Source: Candidatus Helarchaeota archaeon | GTDB taxonomy: Archaea; Asgardarchaeota; Lokiarchaeia; Helarchaeales; HEL-GB-A | NCBI GenBank assembly: GCA_013375405.1 | Contig: JABXJU010000054.1 | Coordinates: forward strand, 1-22,593 | Length of the DNA stretch: 22,593 nt | Direction: 5' to 3' | In this document: positions 1-7,575 of the stretch, one piece after another | Numbering within the stretch: the stretch's first letter is position 1 | Layout: every line of letters starts with the position of its first letter | The notes under the pieces: model-generated | Told to the model about the DNA's origin: nothing | Database searches by the model: none | What the model saw: the letters and a program-made list of their open reading frames with translations, nothing else | Translations under genes and position numbers: made by a program

Positions 1-1239
1 GAAAATTGGATTCGAAGGGTCGCTCACATTATAAATATCTAAGTCATGATCAGCAATAAATAATAAATCATCTTTCAACTCGAGATGAAGGGTTTCAATT
101 GTACCCGTTTGTACCTGTACTATGCTTTTCGGATGAAGGACATTATACTCTACTTTAAGTATTGAAATACCATTAGCCTCCATGACCATGCCATCTTGGC
201 TGCGCAAGACATAAATAGTCTCGTTTGAAACTTGAAAAAACCTGAAGTATTTATCATTGGTGAAGCTACCTACTTTTTGTGGACTGGTCGGATTAGAGAT
301 ATCGATGACCTCCAGACCATCATAGCCATCTGCAATAAATGCGAAATTAGAACGAATTTCGATATCATTGGAGAAGCCAAAGTCGGAGAAAGTGCCGATC
401 ATACCTGGACTCAGCGGATTTGTGATATTATAAATGAAAAATCCATGAATCCCACTCGCAATATAAGCAAGATTACCCTCTATTTTAATTGCCATTCCCT
501 GCTTATTGCCTCCATGAAAATCAGTAAGATAAGTAGCCGAGGAAGGATCACTAATGTTATAGACTTCTACCCAACCAGATCCCCATCCTCCACAAATATA
601 AGCAAAATCATCAGCGATCTCAAGATCTGATGCTGAGCCCGTAATGCAATCATTCCCAGACACCAACGTAAAATTTTGTGGGTCAGCAGCCGTAATATTG
701 ATGATCGAAAAGAATGGATCCCATTCATTGCTGATCACGTAGGCAAAAGTGTCCACGACCTCGATAATATATGCACCTGTTATATTTGGATCGAAAAATG
801 TTCCAACTTTCTGGGGTGATGTAGGATCCGAAACATTCACTACCATGAGACCTTCAGTTTCAGTTACTATATATGCGAAATTTCCTTTAACATCTAAATC
901 TCGAAGTGTATCATTTGTCGGGAATGTTGAAATTTTTGTCATTGCAGTAGGAACTGTAACATTAAATATAGTAAGTTTAGGACCAATTCCCTGCTCACGA
1001 GCTGTGACATACAAATAATCATCTTGAAGTTCAAAAGAATAATAGTTTTGATTCTCCTCGAATTGAAATAATTGTTCAATATCATATCGCGCAGTACTAG
1101 CGACTAGATTTTGGTTTTCTGTGTTAACTCGCGAGCTAAACTCTATGGCCCTTCTGTTCAAATGAGTGCCCACTAAAATTGACATTCCAAAACATATAAC
1201 AAATAAAAGTATTATAATTTTTTTCCAAATTTTTCTCAT
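1..1239 (-). CDS. Secreted LVIVD-repeat protein, partial (C-terminus beyond left edge)
   Basis: The minus-strand frame starting at ATG 1239 is open for all 413 codons to the left edge, so the C-terminus is missing. The protein starts with MRKIWKKIIILLF, a signal peptide or N-terminal membrane anchor (about residues 4-25). The rest is a chain of repeats of about 45 residues. Each has a 'D/GNFAYI' type strand, a '..G(L/F)xVxNxSDPxxP' turn (for example VVNVSDPTSPQKVG and VIDISNPTSPQKVG) and a following strand. That is the LVIVD repeat, which is thought to form extracellular beta-propeller-like domains. No catalytic motif is visible. Many N-x-S/T sites fit a surface protein. It lies 184 bases downstream of, and on the same strand as, a longer LVIVD receptor-like gene, so the two are probably paralogues. 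Whether TSP3 repeats or a membrane anchor follow beyond the edge cannot be seen. Confidence 0.85.
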   Translation of the reverse strand, partial: MRKIWKKIIILLFVICFGMSILVGTHLNRRAIEFSSRVNTENQNLVASTARYDIEQLFQFEENQNYYSFELQDDYLYVTAREQGIGPKLTIFNVTVPTAMTKISTFPTNDTLRDLDVKGNFAYIVTETEGLMVVNVSDPTSPQKVGTFFDPNITGAYIIEVVDTFAYVISNEWDPFFSIINITAADPQNFTLVSGNDCITGSASDLEIADDFAYICGGWGSGWVEVYNISDPSSATYLTDFHGGNKQGMAIKIEGNLAYIASGIHGFFIYNITNPLSPGMIGTFSDFGFSNDIEIRSNFAFIADGYDGLEVIDISNPTSPQKVGSFTNDKYFRFFQVSNETIYVLRSQDGMVMEANGISILKVEYNVLHPKSIVQVQTGTIETLHLELKDDLLFIADHDLDIYNVSDPSNPIF

Positions 1240-1311
1240 GGATATCGTTCTCCAAGCATTTAATACCAGTAAAAAAAAATTTCTCAAATCTTTACTTAAA
1301 TGCATGCTGTA

Positions 1312-1323
1312 CAAATATATTAA
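1312..1323 (-). promoter_or_regulatory. Possible TATA box for the LVIVD gene starting at 1239
   Basis: Read on the minus strand this is TTAATATATTTG, the best A-box-like sequence in the gap between the two LVIVD genes. It would give a leader of roughly 50 nt. A weaker TATTAAATG lies nearer the start (about 1257-1265), so the assignment is tentative. Confidence 0.3.
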
Positions 1324-1373
1324 CTAAACCTTACTTGATTGCGCGCCATTTAAGGAAATAAAAGGGCAATCCT

Positions 1374-1381
1374 AAAAAAAA
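1374..1381 (-). terminator. T8 terminator after the TIR receptor gene
   Basis: Eight consecutive T on the minus strand, about 45 nt after the stop of the TIR gene, with no strong hairpin before it. Runs of T of this kind are the typical intrinsic termination signal of archaeal RNA polymerase. Similar runs follow the stops near 4144, 5420 and 7576. Confidence 0.5.
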
Positions 1382-1423
1382 GAAGTATGTTAAATTTGAA
1401 GCTAAAATTTTTCAATAGCTCAT

Positions 1424-4007
1424 TTAATTTTTCGCTTTAGGCTTGCCTTTTATTTTCATGGCATCAAGCGAGGCGGCTTCTTGGTTTTTAATTTTTGTTT
1501 TTTGCTTAGATTTTAAGATCTCTTCAACACGACCCTTGTAATCTGGATGAAGTTCTGCTTTTTTCAATATTTCTTCAATGGAATCTGTTAAATGCAATTC
1601 ATTGATTGATTTTACGCGGTGGTTTACTTCATTCTCCGAAATATAATAATGATTGTCTATACTCCAAGCGCCCTTTACTTGGTTATTCCTTTCTAATGTA
1701 TTTATTAATTTTCTAATTTGATTTTCGCTTAAATCTAATGAACGCTCAAGCATTTGTATGGAAACGGTCTTAGATTTCCGTAATTCTACGTATAATTTAT
1801 CTAAATCTGCTTTAAATTTATCAATATAAGTGGAAACGTCTTCGAATGCTTTCGAATGATCCGCGAGATTATAGTTGAATCCGAGCTCTCTACTTAACTT
1901 AAGTTTGCTCAGTTTCTCCCACGGCAATTTGATATCTTTCAGTGGGACAACAAAGAGATTGTTTTTTCGGGCTAATCGAAGTTCCTTTGCACAATCTTTT
2001 GATTTAAGGGAATTTTCAGTTGCGATAAAAATCATTATTTGAGAGAGGGGAACCGTTTGCTCCATCCACTCATCGATGTTGAACTGGAGATCCTCTTCGC
2101 AGTGAAAACTTCTATTAACTGGTTTTTTATGACTAATGTGTTCAGCAAGTTCTTTCACCTTATGGGTTTCATAATCGGGAATGGCATGGCTGATAAACAC
2201 ATTAATGGGTGCTTTTCGCCAAATTCTTCCCGTTGCTCTGAGGTACAGCAACGCAGCAATTACTCCAACGATGATGATCACCATTATTATAATAAGGTAA
2301 ATGTTCGGTGGATGGTCAGTTTTATCCAGAGGATCCGTCCCTGAAGACACCTCGAGGCCGTCCTTGAAGCCATCACCATCCGTGTCACTCACGGAGGGAT
2401 TCGTTCCGATGTAATATTCCTGGAGATTGATTAAATCGTCATTATCGAGATCTCCTAGAGCATCGTTGATTAATGGATTGCACCCGTAAGTCACTTCCCA
2501 ATAATCATCCATTAAATCCGCATCAGTGTCGTTTGAAAGCGGATTCGTTCCTGCCGTAAATTCTTCGAGCGCGTTTAAATTATCACTGTCATTATCGGCG
2601 AGGGGATTGTCAATGAGATAAAAAAGTTCCCAATCATCAGCCATTAGGTCGCTATCGTTATCAAAGGCCGTCGTTGGATTGGAGGTTATTCCGAATTCCT
2701 GCAGATTTGTGACTTTATCGCCATCTGGGTCCTGGGATGCATCGAGGCCAGAGGTCGGTGTTAGATTGTATTGAACTTCCCATCCATCCGCCATTCCATC
2801 GCCATCCGTATCATTGGATATGGGATTGGTAATGAAGGTATCTATGCCAAGCAGCAGTTCTTCTAAATCATCAATTCCATCTCCATCGGTATCCGCTAGA
2901 TTCGGGTCCGTGATGTATCCATCCACGCCATATAATACCTCTTCCTGATCGTAAATCCCATCCGTGTCCGTATCATTGGTTTTAGGATCAGTACCATAGG
3001 TCAATATTTCAGACCCATCACTTAGACCATCGCTGTCGCTATCGACATCCAATGGATTTGTATTATAGGTGTTAAGTTCAGCCCCGTCAGGTATTCCGTC
3101 CTGGTCGCTATCTGCGCTGGTGGGATTAGTATTAAATTCATAAACTTCTCTGTAATCTATGATTCCATCAAAGTCCGTGTCCTCATCGATACTAATAATT
3201 TTAAAACCTTCTACTGAATATGCAGCATAGATGTAATTTCCTTGAACTGTGAGGTCAGAGATCCAAGCACCGAATGCAGAATCACCCAGCAATTCCGGAT
3301 TAAAAGGATCGCTGACATTTACAATATCTAATTTGGGATCTGAGCAGATATACGCTAAGCCCGCGTCAACTACGAATGTTCTGACACTCCCGCCAGTTGT
3401 TGGAGAATAGGAGGCTATATGGGCAATATTGGTAGGATCACTAATATTAGCAATGTGAAAGCCATACGCACCAAAATATCCTGAGAGATAAAGAAGGTCG
3501 TCCTCAATAGACAACCTGGGGCTCCAATAACTAGTATTAACATGGATTCCAACGGGCAGAGCTGGATTGGAAATGTTAAGGACACTCGTTTGAAATTGAT
3601 CACCAAGATAGACCAAATCTCCCTGAACTGCTACTCCAGTTAAATAGGAACCGGGAACTGAACTAAGCTTGGTAGGTGCAAGAGGGTTAGAGACGTTTAA
3701 GATCAATAATTCTGGGGCGGTAAGAATAAAAAGGAGTGGATCTCGAATTACAATGGTTGACCAAGTGGCCTGAGTGACCGCTTGTCCGGCGTCATACACG
3801 ACACTTGGGTACGAGCCTAGTCCAACAGGGGAACTAGGGTCCGATATATTCAGAATTTGTAAGCCTTGTGGTGAACCAGAGTCAGTCCGCAGAATATAGG
3901 CAAGGTCTCCATCTATTTTTACATTGCGTATATTTGTCGAGCCACCAGAATAGTCACAGGAACATAATCATTAAACCAAACAATATTTTAGCTGGTTTCC
4001 TCATCAT
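1424..4007 (-). CDS. Receptor-like LVIVD-TSP3-transmembrane-TIR-winged helix protein, with a frame break in the signal peptide
   Basis: The main frame gives 791 residues from GTG 3799 and continues open upstream to 3967 with clear LVIVD sequence (GDLAYILRTD, LQILNISDPSSPVG). It has no usable start codon there. The likely start is ATG 4007 (or 4004), which encodes MMRKPAKILFGLMIMFL and then a TGA at 3954-3956; the body is in the +1 frame. Numbered from GTG 3799: LVIVD repeats to about 205; about 12 TSP3/EF-like calcium-binding repeats (DTDGDGIDD type) 207-483; membrane helix 499-520, followed by Arg/Lys (RATGRIWRK), so the C-terminus is cytoplasmic; TIR domain about 531-660, starting INVFISHA, with the CxxE motif (C603, E606) that holds the catalytic Glu in NAD-cleaving TIRs; winged-helix-like region about 676-735; Lys-rich tail. 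Inferred role: surface sensor signalling through a cytoplasmic TIR. The ligand is unknown. The frame break could be a sequencing error, a mutation or recoding. Confidence 0.85.
2351..3181 (-). repeat. Array of about 12 thrombospondin type 3 (calcium-binding) repeats inside the TIR receptor gene
   Basis: The coding sequence repeats a DxDxDGxxDxxE unit about 12 times. Full units include DSDSDGLSDGSE, DTDGDGIDDLEE and DTDGDGFKDGLE. They alternate with longer units ending in 'xxNLQE'. Several units (DNDSDLMADDWE, DTDADLMDDYWE) have lost the glycine, so the array is old and diverged rather than freshly expanded. Such arrays form a rigid, calcium-dependent stalk. Here it would space the LVIVD head from the membrane helix. 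Confidence 0.85.
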
Positions 4008-4030
4008 TTTTCACTTCTTTATCCAATTAT

Positions 4031-4040
4031 TATAATTAAA
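4031..4040 (-). promoter_or_regulatory. TATA box for the TIR receptor gene
   Basis: On the minus strand TTTAATTATA is centred about 28 nt upstream of ATG 4007. This matches the archaeal A-box spacing for a leaderless or nearly leaderless transcript. It independently supports translation starting at 4007/4004, and so supports the signal peptide that is out of frame with the body. Confidence 0.55.
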
Positions 4041-4131
4041 TTCTATTTTTAACAAAAAAATTAGTTATTTAGTTACCATTAATTGCTTAGAAATTAAACA
4101 GTATCATTTTTCTAATTAAAATTTTCGTGAT

Positions 4132-4141
4132 AAAAAAAAAA
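4132..4141 (-). terminator. T10 terminator after the winged-helix gene
   Basis: Ten T on the minus strand starting two bases after the TAA of the winged-helix regulator gene. It would end the three-gene membrane/regulator operon before the TIR receptor promoter. Confidence 0.6.
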
Positions 4142-4143
4142 GG

Positions 4144-4476
4144 TTATTCAGGCAGTCCATTAAAAAACTGCTTCATGCTTTTCCGATATACTTGGAAGGC
4201 GGCGCGCCCTTCTGCGGTAAGGCGGAGCATAGTATGTGGTTTTTTGTTCACAAACTCCTTCTCAATCCCGATATAGTTCGCTGCTTCAAGCTTGCTCATA
4301 TGGGAGGAGAGATTACCGAATGTCAACCCAGTTTGGCGCATGATAAATAGGAAATCGGCACTTTTGATCACGTAGAGAAGTGCCATGATCTTCAAGCGAG
4401 CGGGCTCGTGGATGAGTTTATTAATTTCTGCAATAGAACTTGTTTTCTCAGTAGGGGGAGGATTATTGGGGGGCAT
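4144..4476 (-). CDS. Winged-helix transcriptional regulator
   Basis: The 110-residue protein starts MPPNNPPPTEKTSS. ATG 4476 is chosen over the longer frame to 4515 because AAGGAGATCGCTG lies directly in front of it. After a short Pro-rich tail, residues from about 16 form a winged helix: 'INKLIHEPARLKIMALLYV', a recognition-helix region 'TGLTFGNLSSHMSKLEAANYI', and a wing 'KPHTMLRLTAEGRAAF'. This resembles the ArsR/MarR-like HTH_34 type of small archaeal regulators. It has no visible ligand or metal site. It overlaps the end of the upstream 56-residue gene by 14 bases, so the two are translated from one message. A likely role is control of its own operon through the CTTTG/CAAAG repeats near 5296-5317, but that is inference. 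Confidence 0.85.
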   Translation of the reverse strand: MPPNNPPPTEKTSSIAEINKLIHEPARLKIMALLYVIKSADFLFIMRQTGLTFGNLSSHMSKLEAANYIGIEKEFVNKKPHTMLRLTAEGRAAFQVYRKSMKQFFNGLPE

Positions 4477-4633
4477 CAGCGATCTCCTTGGGGCTAAATG
4501 CAATGAAATCCTCAATCAAACTGACAGCAACGGTCAAGAATATTTTTCCAAATTCGATATCACCCAGCCCATCTTCGAATGTTGACCTATAAGCCTTTTT
4601 TTCGAGCTCCTGTAAATCCAGTTTTTGATCCAA
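4463..4633 (-). CDS. Small protein sharing the N-terminal module of its membrane-protein neighbour
   Basis: The frame is open from GTG 4666, but TTG 4633 is preferred. GGAGG lies 9 bases before it, and the resulting 56-residue protein then aligns from its first residues with its upstream neighbour. The shared module is DLxx(I/L)E(R/K)KAYxSxxxDGLxDIxxG: here 'DLQELEKKAYRSTFEDGLGD', in the neighbour 'DLKSIERKAYTSYHQDGLID'. Where the neighbour then runs into membrane helices, this one has a single moderately hydrophobic stretch (IFLTVAVSLIEDFIAF) and ends. It lies between the membrane gene, which ends at 4635 just ahead of this start, and the winged-helix gene, which it overlaps. It could be a small regulator or partner built from the same module, or the surviving start of a decayed paralogue. 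Its function is unknown. Confidence 0.6.
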   Translation of the reverse strand: MDQKLDLQELEKKAYRSTFEDGLGDIEFGKIFLTVAVSLIEDFIAFSPKEIADAPQ

Positions 4634-4634
4634 C

Positions 4635-5243
4635 TTAGACACCCTCCACGGATATTGGATTTTCACGTAGGAAGCGAATCAGGGTAATTATCCCAAGGAC
4701 GATAAAGCATACACCGATAAATGAAAATGAGAACAGGAGATCTATATTGAATATTTGAGCAATAATAAAGAGACCTATACTAAGTGCTGCATAGAGGTAA
4801 AACCGCGTTATTCCAGAGCTCATAGCCATCATCAAAGTAAGACCACCAGCTATTCCTGCGATAATAAGATTGTAATAGTTACCTAGAATGAGTTCAATCC
4901 ACGCCCGAGCACTTGGTTCGGCAAACATTATTGCAAAAAGTAATCCTAGGAAAGTGAACACCATAATTATACCTAATACTACATACATCCGACCCTTCCC
5001 TTTCATGCCAAATTTCACATAACCGATACGGGGGATAGTGAGTTTTTGCTTGACACCAATATAGACCGGAATGAGAGTGGGAATGATTATTCCACCAAGC
5101 CAAAACAGCTCAGATAACATAAAAAAGGTAAACCATATCAATGTAATACCGATCATGATGTCAATCAACCCATCTTGGTGGTAGGAAGTGTAAGCTTTTC
5201 GCTCAATTGATTTCAAATCGATTTCTTCTGTCATTTTTTTCAT
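4635..5243 (-). CDS. Multi-pass membrane protein of unknown function, first gene of a regulator operon
   Basis: This 202-residue protein (or 199 if ATG 5234 is used; GAGATG sits well for that start) has a short charged N-terminal module ending DGLIDIMIG. About six hydrophobic segments follow: roughly 30-48, 50-64, 84-108, 119-140, 147-163 and 168-190. A basic loop, VKFGMKGKGRM, separates the second and third. No transport or catalytic motif is recognised. It heads an operon with a 56-residue protein that repeats its N-terminal module and with a winged-helix regulator. Archaeal membrane-protein/winged-helix pairs of this kind often act together, with the regulator controlling the membrane protein, but no substrate can be proposed. 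The TATA box at 5284-5295 and the repeat elements upstream of it probably drive the operon. Confidence 0.8.
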   Translation of the reverse strand: MKKMTEEIDLKSIERKAYTSYHQDGLIDIMIGITLIWFTFFMLSELFWLGGIIIPTLIPVYIGVKQKLTIPRIGYVKFGMKGKGRMYVVLGIIMVFTFLGLLFAIMFAEPSARAWIELILGNYYNLIIAGIAGGLTLMMAMSSGITRFYLYAALSIGLFIIAQIFNIDLLFSFSFIGVCFIVLGIITLIRFLRENPISVEGV

Positions 5244-5283
5244 CTCAAACTTTTTGTTTTAATCTAAGAATCTTTAGTAATAC

Positions 5284-5295
5284 AAAATATTTAAA
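5284..5295 (-). promoter_or_regulatory. TATA box of the membrane protein/winged-helix operon
   Basis: On the minus strand this reads TTTAAATATTTT. It is an A-box match placed so that transcription would start about 20 nt before ATG 5243. The inverted-repeat element next to it is listed separately. Confidence 0.5.
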
Positions 5296-5317
5296 CTTTG
5301 TGGTGCAAAGTGCTTTG
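5296..5317 (-). promoter_or_regulatory. Putative operator: CTTTG/CAAAG inverted repeats directly upstream of the TATA box
   Basis: On the plus strand the sequence is CTTTG-TGGTG-CAAAG-TG-CTTTG, three half-sites in alternating orientation. CAAAGTGCTTTG (5306-5317) is a perfect palindrome apart from its central TG. The element occupies the BRE/upstream side of the A box of an operon that encodes a winged-helix protein. It is a natural candidate for the site of that regulator. No second copy was noticed elsewhere in the window, so this rests on position and symmetry alone. Confidence 0.4.
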
Positions 5318-5391
5318 TGACATTTATACGCGTTTACAAAAGTTTATACTATTACCCGTTTTCGATCGTTTAAAATTAAGATTTGGACTTT

Positions 5392-5399
5392 AAAAAAAA
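5392..5399 (-). terminator. T8 terminator after the anchored surface protein gene
   Basis: Eight T on the minus strand about 20 nt after the TAG at 5420-5422. It is the same style of T-run as those at 1374, 4132 and 7565. Confidence 0.5.
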
Positions 5400-5419
5400 G
5401 AATGGGTGAAATTAGCTCG

Positions 5420-6106
5420 CTATAACATATCTCTTCTTCGATAGTAGATGAATAATCCGAGGGCTACTCCGATAACCGGAAACAGAATTATTAGAAGGAT
5501 GAGGAGTGGAGTATTTCCGCCACCAGATAAAGTATAGCTTATTAGATTCTTTTCAAAATCGGGAGCTAAATCTGTATCACCACCTGACATGATCCTTATT
5601 TTAATGGTCTGTCCCGGCGAAAGATCGAGATACCCCTTACCACCAGAATACGCTCGTAATTTATACCCAATTTCAAGTGTCTGATTATTGTTGGAAAAGT
5701 TGAAGTAACCCATACCCTGACTAACCACGTAATCAAGTTCATTACCTGGAGTCGCATCATAAAAATTAAAATCTTGATAATCATAGTAAAAATAAAATCC
5801 ATAATTTTCTGTAATGTTAACTGCACCTACAAAAACACTCGGAGTACCACCTGTTGCAATGTATATATATACTGCATACCCACCCAGATTCCAGATCGCC
5901 TCAAATTCTATTTTAAACATAATATGAGTTGCATTGTCATCAATCCATATGTGTCTAATATCGGTGAAAGCAGGATCACCGCCTTGATCTCCCGCAGGAT
6001 CGGTATATAACGGATCTTGAGAAAAACAGACGCCATTCACGCAGAGAGAGCCAAAAAGTGTCACCAAAAAGATTACTGAAAATAGTCCTATCGATTTTTT
6101 CCTCAT
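5420..6106 (-). CDS. Secreted protein with C-terminal membrane anchor (carbohydrate-binding-like ectodomain)
   Basis: The 228-residue protein has a signal peptide (MRKKSIGLFSVIFLVTLFGS, cleavage probably before QDPLY). An extracellular domain covers about 30-190. A Gly-rich linker (SGGGNTP, about 194-200) leads to a membrane helix at 200-221 ending in YYRRRDML, so the ectodomain faces outward. The ectodomain begins DPAGDQGGDPAFTDI then 'IWIDDNATHIMFKIEF', a layout seen in CBM9/DOMON-like beta-sandwich domains, which often bind sugars, haem or calcium. A striking aromatic stretch, YGFYFYYDYQDFNFYD, lies at 102-117. No catalytic residues can be named. It is monocistronic: its own TATA box is at 6128-6138, which suggests a leaderless message, and a T8 run follows. 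It is probably a cell-surface binding protein; the ligand is unknown. Confidence 0.75.
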   Translation of the reverse strand: MRKKSIGLFSVIFLVTLFGSLCVNGVCFSQDPLYTDPAGDQGGDPAFTDIRHIWIDDNATHIMFKIEFEAIWNLGGYAVYIYIATGGTPSVFVGAVNITENYGFYFYYDYQDFNFYDATPGNELDYVVSQGMGYFNFSNNNQTLEIGYKLRAYSGGKGYLDLSPGQTIKIRIMSGGDTDLAPDFEKNLISYTLSGGGNTPLLILLIILFPVIGVALGLFIYYRRRDML

Positions 6107-6127
6107 AAAGATGCTTCCATTGGTTTT

Positions 6128-6138
6128 AATATATATGA
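6128..6138 (-). promoter_or_regulatory. TATA box for the anchored surface protein gene
   Basis: On the minus strand the region reads CATATATATTAAAA. The A box is centred about 26-27 nt upstream of ATG 6106, so the transcript would start at or next to the start codon (leaderless). Confidence 0.55.
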
Positions 6139-6306
6139 TTCAAGAGAGGATTTTATATTTATACTTATTTGATAGTCCTGAATGCAATTTAATCCCCGTC
6201 CTGTGACACATATTATTAAAAGAAATAATAGCATAAAATTGAATGAATCATAATTTTTTCGTCATATTTTAACTTTCATTAATTTCAAGTGAAAGGGTGA
6301 GTTTCA

Positions 6307-7527
6307 ATGAGCATCGAGGGTTATGAATTAAAGGAGCTTAAATTACGCAAGAAAGGCGAGGTTTTAGCCGAAATTCCAGACTCATTTTACGCAAAAACAT
6401 TTCTCCCGTTAGCTGATAATGTTTTTACAGCAATTCGCTTGCAAGAGAATTGGAAAGTATACCAGAAAAGATATGAAAATGTCGAGGAAAGGATTGCAAT
6501 AAATCTCAGAAGAGAGTTTGATGAGATGATAGAGGCTACAAAAGCAGCCCGGGATGGAAAAGTGAAGCGATTGAAGGAAACGATTGTGCGCTGGGGCTAT
6601 CCCCCAACCTTACCTATCAGGATGGACATGGCGGATATGAGCACAAAAATGATTTATGGCCCCTCCACGGATATTTCCTTCGCCTGTCTCTCCGACATGG
6701 ATCGTGATTTGGTGTTTATTTTCAACCTGCACGTTGAGGAATCTATTCCCGAAGATTACTGGTTCATTTTGAAGGGCGAGGATCCTGAGATCTTTGAGCG
6801 GCGTCACATGAAACTTGGAATAAGATTGTGCGATATTGGGAAGAAAATCAAGGATAACCTCGAGGTAGCACGGAGAATACGGGAAATACTAATAGATATT
6901 CGGAACGAAAGGACGCCACAATGGGCTAATTCCACGTATCATATTGCCATCTATTTTACAGCGAGTGGTTCCAATCTATCGCTGGAGTTTAGCAATTGGA
7001 ATGCATTAGGAGATATATGGGATGGCGTCAATGCGATTCAATATGGTCTGCCGGACTGCATGTTCAATTACGAGCCGCTCCCACCGATCCTGAACATAAT
7101 GTTCGGATTAAATCGCGCTCATTTTACTGAGCGGCTCGTGAAGACGTTAACGGAGCACCGCCTGTACTGGAATTACATGAGTACAGAGAATCTTAAGGAG
7201 TTCAAAACTGAAGATTACGAAACTTATGATTACTTCATCAAATTCTACTCGCACCAGCTGGAAAATGGCATTCCTCTTCCTATTCAATCACTAAACTCCA
7301 CCCCTCCAATTTATAATAAGGAAACAGGCAATTGGGAAACCATGGGGTTCAAATTCCCAGATGGCCCACGCATTCATTATCGCGACTTGGGACTGACGTT
7401 TGAGGAAGCGCTCAATGGTGTCCTCTTTGACATCACGCACGAATCAAAAATTGACAAGGTCACCCGAGAGAACATCATTTCGCTGGGACACGGTCTGGAG
7501 ACCACGTATCTTCGTCCTGAACCTTGA
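6307..7527 (+). CDS. Unrecognised soluble protein, 406 residues
   Basis: I do not recognise this family. The start ATG 6307 is supported by GGGTGA 6-7 bases upstream. The protein has no signal peptide or membrane helix, so it is probably cytoplasmic. Residues about 50-100 are highly charged and helical (rich in Lys, Arg and Glu). The middle alternates strands and helices (STKMIYGPSTDISFACLS, DLVFIFNLHVEE, YHIAIYFTASGSNLSLEF). The C-terminal third is Tyr- and His-rich, with a 'PDGPRIHYRDLGLTFEEALNG' stretch. There is no Walker motif, metal-binding Cys set or known catalytic signature; the few Cys are isolated. It stands alone, divergent from the surface protein on its left and convergent with the alpha/beta hydrolase on its right. 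A weak TATA-like sequence lies around 6261-6272. Codon use looks like that of its neighbours. Confidence 0.75.
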   Translation: MSIEGYELKELKLRKKGEVLAEIPDSFYAKTFLPLADNVFTAIRLQENWKVYQKRYENVEERIAINLRREFDEMIEATKAARDGKVKRLKETIVRWGYPPTLPIRMDMADMSTKMIYGPSTDISFACLSDMDRDLVFIFNLHVEESIPEDYWFILKGEDPEIFERRHMKLGIRLCDIGKKIKDNLEVARRIREILIDIRNERTPQWANSTYHIAIYFTASGSNLSLEFSNWNALGDIWDGVNAIQYGLPDCMFNYEPLPPILNIMFGLNRAHFTERLVKTLTEHRLYWNYMSTENLKEFKTEDYETYDYFIKFYSHQLENGIPLPIQSLNSTPPIYNKETGNWETMGFKFPDGPRIHYRDLGLTFEEALNGVLFDITHESKIDKVTRENIISLGHGLETTYLRPEP

Positions 7528-7564
7528 ATTCTTTTTCATGGTTTGAATGAATAAGAGTCTTATT

Positions 7565-7572
7565 AAAAAAAA
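7565..7572 (-). terminator. T8 terminator after the hydrolase gene
   Basis: Eight T on the minus strand beginning about three bases after the TAA of the hydrolase-membrane fusion gene. The convergent plus-strand gene ends at 7527, so the short gap between 7527 and 7576 serves as terminator space for both genes. Confidence 0.55.
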
Positions 7573-7575
7573 GGA

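Noticed and set aside
232..1018. Two plus-strand open frames (232-630 and 749-1018) at the left edge
   Set aside because: They lie antisense to the continuous minus-strand LVIVD-repeat frame (1239 to 1), whose repeat structure is unmistakable. Their own translations show no family pattern.
1240..1423. RNA gene or repeat in the larger intergenic gaps (1240-1423, 5244-5419, 6107-6306)
   Set aside because: I saw no tRNA cloverleaf, repeated spacers or strong hairpins in these gaps. They are A/T-rich and contain only promoter- and terminator-like elements.
3797..3799. GTG 3799 as the start of the TIR receptor
   Set aside because: LVIVD coding sequence continues in frame upstream to 3967, there is no ribosome-binding site at the GTG, and a TATA box plus signal peptide are found at 4007-4040.
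4477..4515. Longer N-terminus (start 4515) for the winged-helix regulator
   Set aside because: AAGGAGATCGCTG directly precedes ATG 4476, while the extra 13 residues overlap the upstream gene more deeply and do not look like part of the domain.
4634..4666. GTG 4666 as the start of the 56-residue protein
   Set aside because: No ribosome-binding site precedes it, and the similarity to the neighbouring membrane protein begins only after TTG 4633.
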